NCBI RefSeq assembly: GCF_021462225.1
Contig: NC_061816.1
Location: 24,103,049 to 24,167,048 of the forward strand
Length of the DNA stretch: 64,000 nucleotides
Origin: Girardinichthys multiradiatus
Lineage: Eukaryota; Chordata; Actinopteri; Cyprinodontiformes; Goodeidae
Reading direction: 5' to 3'
Shown: positions 48,101-60,100 of the stretch, one piece after another
How the letters are laid out: each line of letters starts with the position of its first letter
Numbering within the stretch: position 1 is the stretch's first letter
Notes under the pieces: model-generated
Told to the model about the DNA's origin: nothing
Database searches by the model: none
What the model saw: the letters and a program-made list of their open reading frames with translations, nothing else
Position numbers and translations under genes: made by a program

Positions 48101-51100
48101 TCTGTGATCATGAAGTCCATTGAGTGGCTGGTGTTGAAGCACCTGAAAGACATCACAGGCTGGACCCCCTTCAATTTGCTTACCGAGCAAACAGGTCGGC
48201 AGAGGATGCTGTTAACTTAGGTCTACACTTCATCCTGCAACACCTCGACCGTCCAGGGACGTATGCCAGGATCCTGTTTGTAGACTTCAGCTCGGCCTTC
48301 AACACTATCATACCAGACATCCTCCACCAGAGGCTCACACAGCTCAACGTCCCAGCCTCCACCTGTCAGTGGATCAACAGCTTCCTGACGGACCGACAGC
48401 AGCAGGTGAGACTGGGGAGCTTCTTCTCCCGATCCAGATCAATAAGTACTGGTGCCCCCCAGGGGTGTGTCCTATCCCCACTCCTCTTCTCTCTGTGCAC
48501 AAATGACTGCACCTCATCGGACTCGTCCGTGAAACTCCTTAAGTTTGCAGATGACACCACTGTCATTGGACTGATCCAGGACGGTGATGAGTCTGCATAC
48601 AGACAGCAGGTGGATCGGCTGGTAAACTGGAGCGGTCAGAACTACCTTGAACTGAACCCACTCAAGACTGTGGAAATGGTGGTGGACTTTCGGAGAACAC
48701 CACCCCCATACACACCCCTCACCATCCTCAACAACACTGTATCGGCCGTGGACCACTTCAGGGTCTTAGGAACCACCATCTCTGAGGACCTGAGATGGTC
48801 TTCACACATAGACACTGTTCGAAAGAAGGCCCAATAGAGACTGTACTTCCTGAGGCAACTCAAGAAGTTCAACCTTCCACAGGAACTATTGGTCATCTTC
48901 TACACTGCCATCATTCAGTCTGTCCTGTCTTCATCCATCTCAGTGTGGTTTGGCTCATCCACAAAACAGGACAGGTCCAGACTGCAACAAATAATCACTA
49001 CTGCAGAGAGAATAATCAGAGCTGACCTTCCCTCCATCCAGGACTTATACAGGTCTAGGGTCAAGAAAAGAGCTGCCAAAATCTCTGCAGACCCCACACA
49101 CCCTGCACATAAACTGTTTAGAGTTTTACCTTCAGGCCGCCGCTACAGAGCACTGTTTACTAAGACAGTTTCTTCCCCCAGGCTGTTTCTCTGATGAACA
49201 TTCAATAGAGTAAAGAACAACAGCATACAGATGTTGCAAATGCACCTTTTCTATTAGATATGTGTATATTGTACATTGTAAATTTGTATATTCTGTAATG
49301 CAGAATATTGCATTGTACATTGTATATTGTACATTGTAAATTGTAAATTTGTATATTCTGTAATGCAAAAACAGAACAAAAGAGCAAAGTGTACCGGAGG
49401 CAAATTCCTTGTTTGTATGTACGAACTTGGCAATAAAGCTGATTCTGATTCTGAATTGACGCTGTATTGGCTGCAAAAGGAGGCCCTACACCATACTAAT
49501 AAATTATTGTGGTCTAAAACCAGGTGTTTCAGTTTCATTGTCCAACCCCTGTAAATGGATAACTGAATCAGACTTGCACTGGATGAAATAAAAAATGTAA
49601 TAACTGAGCTTAACGAAATCCCTATAGCTGCACATGTTTTAGAGGATGAAGCATCTCTTGTTAACAACCACAATGAAGATCAGCACGGTGACTTTTTAAA
49701 CTTAATCGATCAGGCTTTTGAAGAATTAAACAGGCCGTTACCACCTGACCAAAAATTAAAGTTAATCGATCAGGCTATTGAAGAATTAAACAGGCCGTCA
49801 CCACCTGACCAAAATTTTAACTTATTAGACCAGATTCATGAAAATTTAAATACACCGTCTCCACCTGACAGTAATCAAAATTCTTCAACATCACACAATG
49901 CTGATCAGCATGGGGGTAATTTCAATCAGGAGGTAGCAGTCAGTTCTGATCAAATAGGGCGAGATCCTCCAGCGGTTGTTGAACGTGAACGTTTTAATAA
50001 CCATGAAATAAGGAGACCTTTTACCATCCCGCCGCCCTGTCCAGGTAACATTCCGGATCTAGCTGCATTCTAACAAACATCATGCGTATTCTCATTGAAT
50101 TAGCCGACGCCGCAACATCTTTAACCAGACGTAACGACGTTGTGCAGCTGGAATTAGTGGGTGAAAATCTCAATCGTCATGTCACATTTACTGTTACAGA
50201 TGATGGAAATATGATCCTGCCTGCTTTTGAGAACTTTCTAGACGATTTAGTACAATCAAATGCAGATGTACCTGTAGATAATAACCTGGAATTTGTTCTT
50301 CAGGTAGTTAATAATCCAACAGGAGGGTCGAAACGTAAGGCTACAGGAACGTTAGACTGTGAACTGATTAATAAGAAAATGCGTAACCTGTATGTTGTAG
50401 ATAATACCGGTAATCAGTTATGCTTTGAAATCTGCCTCGCACACGTCTCTGACCCTGAGCTTACTGATGACCGTGCTGTAGAACTAGGGAGGAAATGGCA
50501 GGATGATGATGCAGGCCTCGATGAGCAGACAGCAGTTACTTTTAGTAATATTGGTATATTTGAAAACATTTTGAAGAGAAATTGTGTTTCACAGAACCAC
50601 AGGCTCTACAGCTCTGTGTAAATTTGAGACCAGTTTCCCTGATCGTTCAAACCCTCTGTTTTTGTTGTTATTTCAAGGTCATTACTATGGGATAAAAAAT
50701 CTCAAAGGTTTTATAGGTTCCAGATATATCTGTGGATACTGTTACAGCGGATATGAGAATGCAAACACACACCATTGTGAAGGTTATTGTCCAGTGTGTC
50801 AAACATATAAATGTATGCAAGAAATTAGCAATCCCGTAACCTGTGCAGGTTGTCAAAGAATCTGTCGTAATTCTTCATGTTTCATCAGACACAGGGAACC
50901 GCGCAACAGAAATAGTGCTGAAAGACCTATGAGTGACTGTGAGTTGGTAAAACTGTGTAAAATATGCAAAAGGATATACGTTATTCCAATTAGTAAACCG
51001 AATAAACCACGCGTGTGTAATGTAAAATGCTGTATTTGCGGTGAAAATGTACCTCCCGGCCTAGACATTACATGCGATGATCATAAGTGTCAAAGTATGT

Positions 51101-54100
51101 AAGAGACTACAAACTCCATCAGGGCATCCAATTAGACCCTGAGAAAATTGAGGTAAACCCTGCCAAAAGGCAGGTGGCAAAACTGTGTTTAAACAGTTTT
51201 TGGGGGAAATTTGCGCAAAGAAGTGATCTGTCTCAGACCACAGTCATCACTAACCCTGATGAATTTTTCAGCTTCATGTCTCGAGTAAATATAGAGTTAA
51301 CTACTTTCATTTTTTCAACCCTGAAATGTGTGTAGTGCAGTGAAATTTCACTAAACGTGTCATCTCTTCACCATGCAAGGCAAACAATGTGTCACCACCG
51401 CTTATGCACGTTTAAAACTTCTCAGCAGCATGGAGAAGTTACAGGACAGATTGATTTATATTGACACGGACAGTTTGATTTATGTGACAAAAAGTGGTGA
51501 AACTCCTTTGGAGCTTGGAAATTATCTGGGTGATCTTACTGACGAGTTAGATGGTGACACTATTTTGGAGTTTGCATCAACAGGATCCAAGAGTTATGCA
51601 TAGCAAACTAAAAACCGTAAAAAAGTAGTGATACGTGCTAAAGGCATCACTCAGATGCATGAATGCAGCGAGAGGGTGAATTTGGACAGCATCAAAGGGC
51701 TGGTCGAGGGCTACTCACAGGGGTCAAGTGAGGGTGTCATTGAAATTCCTCAGCACACGATCAGGAGGGATAAAAAGAGATTCCGTTTGACAAACATTTC
51801 TTAAAAGGTTTCAATTGGTCTATGATAAGAGACGTCTTTTTTCTGACGGTACAACTCTGCCTTTTGGTTATTAGAGCTTAAGAAGAAGAAGAAAAAAAAA
51901 AAATAATAATAATTTTAAAAAAAAGTTCCATGGATTTACAGGAGATTGATTTCGATCCTAGATTTAGAGCACCTTTCTCATGTTTGATTGTTGGACCCAG
52001 CGGCTGCGGGAAAATTTTCTTTGTAAAAAGTATTTTACAAAATTGTAATCATGTCATGGATGTTGCACCTGAAAATATTGTATGGATTTACACTTCTTTT
52101 CAACCCATGTATGTATTTTCAAGTCTAGCTTCGTTCTTTACTTCACACACTAACATATGATGTCATAACACAAATATTAAATCATCAGAAAAAACAAACA
52201 ATGAAAAAAAAATGACAATTTAAATTCCATAACAATCCAGAAACATCTCCAGAGAGCATGTTCCGTGAGTATAAATGTACAACTTTGATTAATGACACAT
52301 TTATGATATTTTTTCACAAAGTTAGATACCATTAAATCATTCTTAATCACATCTCCGGTGTATTTTGACAACACTTGCTGCAGTGATAATCCACACGCTC
52401 TATGACATAGATAAAAATTTTTATGGTGACCGCACACAGTGGACAGAGTGTTTTGAAGCTAATTATTATGATACAATATTTTTGAGGATCTGTCTTCTAA
52501 AAATGTTACGATGCTTGACGGGTAGAACTCGAAATCCGGAGAGAATCCATAAGAGTCAAAAAAGCTGGATTGACCATTCTCATCCAAAGTCAGAGCTAAC
52601 CAGTGTTCTCCAGGCATGTGTGAAGGATGTGTTTTCACAATAAAGTAGCCCGGCCCTGGGAATTTGTCAGCTAGCAGCGGGAGCTGGTCGCACGGCCACA
52701 CACCACAAAACAAATCTCCCAGCAGATGATGCAGCAGGTTCTCAATTTCATGATTATTCATGTCTGATTAGATTAATAATAATCCACCAGAACACGCCTC
52801 TTTGAATCGATCTCTAAAATAGAGTCATAACAAGTGTAGATGATCAGCGTGGTGGTATGAGGCAACGGGTTTCTGAAGCGCATTTCCAATCTTAAATTCC
52901 CACTGGAAACTGGAGATAGAGCATCTGTGTCCTCACCTGGGTTAAGATTAAATGCGAATAGAGAGTATCCTTGATTAAATTCCTGACGTGTTATACTCAG
53001 CGGAAGATCTTTTAGATGTCGTCCTGTAGCTGTAAACAAGTTGTAATACTCTCTCACTGAATTACCTTGGTTAAAATTGGGCTGGAAGGCCTTAGCTGGA
53101 ATTTGTCTGCCATCCTTACACAAAGCTAAATATTCCATATCAAAATGATTAAAGTCAAACGGATTGAGATCGCGTGTTCCTGTAAAAGCGTCATGATCCA
53201 GTAATGCAATCACCACATACTTGGGGAAGATGCCTAAGAAAAGATTCTCTTGGGTGCACACCCTTGAATTTTCAGAGATTGAATATGTTTTTACATTCAC
53301 ACGTGAAAGTGGATAGAGAGCATTTGCTTTCATTAAAGCCGAAGCGTGCCCCAATCGAACGGCTGGAGAGACAGTAACTTTTGATGAAAAGAGAGGCTCC
53401 TCATATCCTAAGTTTGTAAGTGGAGTCTCTTGCTGCCATGAGGCAAAAGGCATCGTTGGCTCTTGTAAGTTTAATTTTGAGGTCAACAGAGTTTAAAAGA
53501 AGTCTCTCACAGAAAAATATGTCTGCATGCAGGGGGTCTAGGAGATGTACCTCCCTGGAATTTGCCGTAAAGCCTGCTCTGCTGTTAAGACCTTGGTTAG
53601 GGCCGTTAGTTAAAACAATAGAGTTCAGAGCCCCGACTGTGTCTTTATAAAAAAGACCAGAACTAAACTGGCTTTTTAAAGAATCCTCAGAAAAGTTTAA
53701 CAATGTCTCAATTATGGCTCTATACGGATGGGTGGCGCTGGATTGTGAAATCAATCGATCTCCGAGAGTGACATCACACTGACTGAAGATGGTGTTTAAC
53801 GGGTAGTTGATGAGCCCTACAGGTGCATCATCCGGCGGGTTTGTTCCATCCTCGTTAGTAATTTTTACTCTGAGATGCAACAGCGTATCGTTGAGATCCA
53901 GATACTTTTCTCCGTCTCCCGGAATGAAAAACTCGATCGGGCCTCCATCGGTGATTGCTGATAAAGGCTGGATCTCGGTGTAAATTTTATCTTCGATCGA
54001 TAGCTGCGTCACCGGGGAAGAAAATAAGTCCAGCTCTGCCAGCGTGCACTCTGATGATTTGTTATGTAAAAGAGCCATTATTTAAATATATCAAAACATG

Positions 54101-57100
54101 CGGAAGACTTCCGTCCTCTTCGTTTGCCAGCTGCGACTGATCTTTTTTGTGTTTGTCGTTGTTTTTTAACCATCCTTAAACGATCACCAGGGGGTCTTGT
54201 TCTGGGTCTTTTGGATAAAACCATAATTCCTGAACCTTCTTGACCTTCGGTGTGTGTAGAACCACTCATTTTACTCACGGCTCTACCTATGATATCCGAA
54301 GCGATATTTGATGCAGCTGTTTTAAGATGGGGTTTTGCAATAGCAAATCCTTTTTTAACGAGAGGGGATATGAAGCGGAATAATTTTGAAAATAATGATC
54401 CAATTCTGCGTCCGTACATTACCGGAGCCCCATAAAAACCTGGCAGATTACCGCCTGATTGACTTACATAGTAATTTACAAAGCGATTTGGATCACGTCT
54501 CAGACTTAGCTGTGCCATGTTTTCTCTTGCCTGCTTGATGCAGTGTTGACGGACCAGGGTAATATGAATGATAACCAATCACTTAGAGGTTATATATATC
54601 TCTGGAATAGTTTATACAAATAAAATTTATCTCAGGCTACGTTGTAATATCACCGGTCTGAAGTGTAGTCTTATGATGGTCTTTCCGTAGACGAAATTTA
54701 CAGGAACGTTTTGGTCCGATTTAATTTCTATATTGATATTTTCAATATGTCTTCTGGAAACTGGAAGGTAGTAGGCGGGGTTAAACGTCAGAGTAACCAT
54801 ATCACTGAAGTTGCCTTGTACTTCGACGGTCCGCAGTAAAGCTGCAAAAGTGTCGCCTACGATTTGCGGGCTGACCACGTCGCTGTAGCAGTATAGGTGA
54901 TGGAAACCAGCCTTTATATCCGCCGGAAAAGGAGCCAGTTTTGGTTCAGATACATGAATCCATTCCCCTGGTTTCACGCCCATCATATAAGCTAGAGTGC
55001 TGAAGAAGCGTATTTCATACGGACTGCTTGCTTGAAATGCAAATCTCTTTTGAACTTTGCTGAATTGAATGCGGATACCCGAGTTCATTTTTTTGAAAAA
55101 CAGTTCCATCTCTGTCTCGAGTTGAATAACGCTGTTATAGTAGCCACTTCTGATCCTTTGCGTATTGATCTCCACATCACCAACCTTCCTCCATTCAAAG
55201 TAGGCATCATGATCCGGTAAATTATGCCATGTATGAGGGTATGAAATCTCTGCTAATGCAACCATCCATTGGCCTTCTAAATCAATATGTTGAGCTAAAT
55301 TTACACGGAAACTCGAACTGGTATTATTTTTAAACACTTCCATGCTAGCGTTAGAGGGAAGGGTAAAGTAAAAGCAATCGTCCTTTACCTGACGGTTCAT
55401 GATGCTGTGTCAACTGTGAGGTTTAGTGCAAACCTTTTTTATATGTTTCGAAGTTCATCAAACCTGATGCAACTGTTGAATTTCTCAGGCCAGTTCTTCC
55501 AGCTTACAAAAACCTGTTTGACACCCTTGACCGTACGTCGTTTTAATATTTTTTCCACTTGATACATCTTGTCGTTAAATATTTTTACTTTTTGAAGCTC
55601 CTCTGCGTAAAAGGAACCCTCGATAGGTTCTCCATCCAAATCTTTCGAGTTTGTATACAGGAGGAGATCGGGGTATCCGCTCATACACTGTAAACACTTC
55701 ATCCGTAAAACTCTGTTCGTATTTTTTGTCAAACACTCCACGGACCTTGGATATTCTGACAAGATCCCCTTGTTTAAACGTTGTCCCTGAGTCCTTGCAA
55801 TATCTGTTGGACTTGACATCATACAGATTCTGATACACTTGAAAGGCATTTTCTGAGGTCAGTTCAATAGGGCTCATTTTAATGCTGGAGTGGTAGGTAT
55901 GGTTGTAGCTTCTAGCTAGGTTTTGCAGGACATCGACGTACCGCCGGGTGTTGTTAGCTGTAAAATATCTCAACATCCTTGTTTTTAATGTGCGGTTAAA
56001 TCTCTCGACCACTGAAGCTTTTGTTTCACTCGCTGTCACGAAATGTTCAATACCGCGTTTCTCCATTAAAACCTTAAATTTCTTGTTAAAAAATTCTTTA
56101 CCGGCATCAGTCTGAGGTGTTTTGGGGATCTGACTTTCTTTAAAAACTGATTCAAATGCCTTTACCACCTCAGCGGCTGTTTTCCTCTTCAAAACCCGTA
56201 CATACGCCCTTTTTGAAAAGATGTCAATGACGGTTAATAAGTAATTATAACCATCATTTTCCTTGGCCAGAGCTTGCATGTCACAGAGATCAGCCTGGAA
56301 CTGCCTCAATGGTCTGGTGACAAAAACTCTGTTTCTCAGGAACTTTATTCTTGCAGGTTTATGTAGAGTATCTTCTCCTGATAAAAAAATCTAACTTTTT
56401 CAACCTTCTTTCCCGTTTCCTCTTGCATAACCCTCCTCAGTCTATCTACACCCCCAAACCTTCCCGGATTTGAAGGGCTATAATATACTTTCTTCATCAA
56501 CCGTCTTCCTGCCATCTCTGCCTTATGCTCACTCTGACGATTACTTGTTAAATAGTGAGATGATAATAGTGAGAAAAAAAACACACCGGAGGGTAGATTT
56601 ATCCCTTTTTTTATTTATTATTTGTATTTAATAGTAAAAAGAAAAAAAAAAGAAGAAGAATCAGATAATGCAGATGAATTCAAACACTACTAGCTTTTAA
56701 ACAACACTTTCGGGAAAGGTTAATATGTTCCCACTTTAAATGTATTTAATAGTAAAAAGAAAAAAAGAAGAAAAAATTAATTAAAGTACTGGAATACAAA
56801 AATGATACAAGTTATCAAACATGTGAGATCAGTTTGTCAGTCCGTAGCACTCTGAAACAGAGTTAAGTTGTTTGAGGTGTTTCTCTTCGACCATGCGATC
56901 ATAAACGTGCGCTATTGCACTGTGGATGCCTTGTACCGATTTCAGTTCATATAAAACCGTCTCTGCAATCGTCTTCACTCTGAAGTCATCAGCTTGTATG
57001 CGTCGAAGTACCAGAAGATTCTGAATAGCAGAAACGAGTTTGGGGGTTACGAGTCGTCGTACGATGCGTTGAAAGTTGACTTGGTAATAATCCTCCCCCA

Positions 57101-60100
57101 ATACCTCCAGGCATTGGTGCTGACGCTGGCTTGGGTGGTTTGTTATGCACCCATAGCAGTTTTCTCTGAGATTGTTCAAAGAGGTTATGTTGAATAAATG
57201 AAGTATCCCTGTTTTCACCGTATTGATGAGGGTGGTTGAGAACCAACCGTCAATTTCGTCCCCCTGGTTACTCTCATCCTCTGCTGAAAGCTGAGGGTCC
57301 TCCATCGGTTCCAGGGTTTGTGTAGGGGCTTCGGTAGAGGTAGCTGGTAGCCACCTCATCCTCCACGACCACCTTCATGTCTTCAGGCAGGACATTCGCG
57401 TCTACAGACTCAGCCATGAATAGCGGCGATGGTGAGTAGAGGTCTGGAGAAAGCGGTTGATACATTTTCATGTTGTATCCTGTAGGTGATGCAGGACTGA
57501 AGTGGGTCTCTGAGAATGAGGATGTTGAGGTGGATGGTGAGAAGAGGTCCGGGGAAGGCGAATGATATGGTCCAATGTTGAAGCTTTCATCGTGCTCAGG
57601 AGAGAAGTGAATCTCTGCTCGGTGGTTGTAGAGATCCCTGTATGGTGTTGGCTCACTCATTCTCAGGATTTGGTTCTCAGTGTCTGTGAGCTTGCTGTTA
57701 TATATATCATAGGAAGGGGGCGTGTCCTCAGAAGAGGGTTTGTTTTAGATGTAAAACAGGAAACGTCAGAGATTTTTTTCACTGACATGACATCAATCCA
57801 ACTGCGTGAGTTGTGGAAAAGGTCAAAAAGACGCTGTCCAATTTCACTCATCTTCTCTGCCCAAGTTTCAAACGGCAGAGCCAGCATTGTCTTGAATATG
57901 CCGCAGTCCTGATTGAAAGCCTCCAACACAAACAGATCTGAGGTGTTTGTCCGGTTGTTCCTGCGTCTGCTTGCCCGAAAAGACCAGCAACCATTTGCTG
58001 TGGTTTTTGACCCCCACACTGCGCTAAAGAGAGGTTCTCTCTCAGCTATTTCAACATCGGATGGTTTATGAAACATTCTCGCCCGTTTTGCAGGTCGAGG
58101 AGACAGTTCATTTTCTTCTTCTTCTTCCTCCCTCTCCTGCATTGAGACTGCTTCAGGGCTGTCATTAAGGTGCGGGATTGCAACCCTTAACACAGCCCAG
58201 TCGCTGTGGGTGAGAGTACACAGAGCCAATGATCCATTAAATACCTCGTCTTGATCCAATTGATACAGGCAAAGCTCTCCTATTTCATACATGAAAATGT
58301 AACCCCAGCTACCACTCAGGCCATATGGCTCCAAAGACCATTCTTCCTGCAGAGTGTCGAACGGGGGTCTTTGTACCCTGCAGATGTAGTATGCAGGGTA
58401 CTACCAGCATTCAATTCACAGGATGAATGCTGGTAGACGGTCACTGGGGTTTCGCCCAGAACTGACGTACCTCTTGGCCGACCCGAGGTCTGATTTTCAA
58501 CCGTGGTTGTTGAAGTTGATGTTGGATCCTCATCATCGGTAGAGTATGTTATGACGGGAATTCCGATAGGTATCTCAGATGAGGAAGTAGATGATATAGA
58601 TGATGCAGTTGCTTGTTCATCATCTTGGCACGCGTTGCGTTTCTCCTCCGCTTGATGATTAACTCTCTTAACTCTAGCCATTGCTGAACGGGTGTTCTTT
58701 TCCAACGAATGCTGCATGTAAAGTGCGGAGTTTTATCCCTGTATTTAAAGTAAACACTAAAGCACGCCCCAATTTTTTCATTGGGTTATTCAAGGTTTGA
58801 CGAGGCTTACAAACACAGCCCTCTATTTTTAATTGGTGCTGATGCCATACAGTTTCTGATAATACCATATTTGTCTTGTTTTATTTATAACAAACACACC
58901 CCTGTGTTTTAACTGGTTCATTTAAGGCCTTCCCCGTAACACCCTTAATCACACCCCTGTATTATAATTGGTTCATTTAAGGTATCGCCCCTAATGACGA
59001 CAACCAATCAGCATCCACTGTTACGCCCCTCGGACACACCCCTCACACCACCTGTTCTCAATCCCCCATGACCCCCCTTAAGATCAAAGGTCACCTGTCA
59101 AAAAGTTTGATTAAAGGGTGTATTTTAGTCTCTGTCATGATTCAACAATAAGAAAGAGAGACTGGGGGTTAAAATACCATCAAACAGCATCAGTTTTTTT
59201 CCTTAATATATTTTTTGAAAACTGCTTTTTGATTTTACTCAGGTTATCTTTGTCAGACTTTAAGACTTGAAACATTTAAATGGGCTAAGATGGCAAAAAC
59301 TAAAGCAAACTCGCAGGGAGCAAAAATGTATTATGGCCCGATATTATATAATAATGTGAATAAATTATATTTTCACTCCAATTAGTTATGAAGTAGAACA
59401 TCTATTATTTAGCTTGGTAGTTATTAGAAAGATTTGTGGCGGCAGTGTTGAACAGACCTTCCCCTTCACTGGACTCTTCATTTATCCTTCTGACGGCTAA
59501 GGCGCCCTCTTCTCTCTCGTTCCCAGCTGGAGATAATGAAGATCACAGAGAGGCTTGATGGGCTGATGTCCAGTAGGTGATTTACTTTAACTAAGCCCTG
59601 GTGTCTGGTACATCCGGCTACATTCTCAAACTTATCTACAATCCAAATACAACGGGTCAATGCATGCAAGGCTAGAATGTTTAAACAGGGTTCCACTGAA
59701 TTCTCTCAGATGTTTGCAACACCCTGAATATTTTTACTAAAAAACTTTTATTATCTCAATCTTCCATAAATCAAGACAAATACTTCCAGTGGGGCACTGT
59801 AGTAAAGAGCTATTTAAGCTTATTTTACATATGAAACAGCTGATACCAGCTTTATTTAAAAATCAATTAAAACTGGATTTCCTTTTTTTTTTGCAAACAT
59901 TCTGGAAAGCAGAACACTTTGTTTAAACCCACTTAGACAACTGTAGCTCCAGTTTTAGAGTTGTTTGATCTAGGAGTACCTAAAGGCCTAAAAAGCAGTG
60001 AAATCATCCTGAGTCTACTGGCAGTAATTAAAAACTAAAATGATGTGGCATTCTAAAGATAAGAGACATAATCTAAATTTACATTTCAAGGAATCTGTTT

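Larger units (their letters stand above)
46176..59133. mobile_element. Maverick/Polinton, 12,958 bp, nearly complete but decayed
   Basis: Terminal inverted repeats of about 240 bp start AGAGACTAAAATACACCC and end with its complement. The 6-bp flanks GTAATG and GTCATG differ at one base. The gene set is that of Polintons: PolB and ATPase on +, and protease, major capsid, small basic protein, minor-capsid candidate and integrase on -. Two further proteins of unknown role lie next to the right end. Such elements are related to adintoviruses and may form virions, but almost every gene here is broken. A Tc1 and a LINE sit in its left arm (46896-49553). Confidence 0.95.

Noticed and set aside
47311..49194. 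Host gene with reverse-transcriptase-like domain
   Set aside because: It has a LINE 3' tail with ATTCTG repeats, a sister copy at 21218-22115 and broken frames, so it is a retrotransposon.
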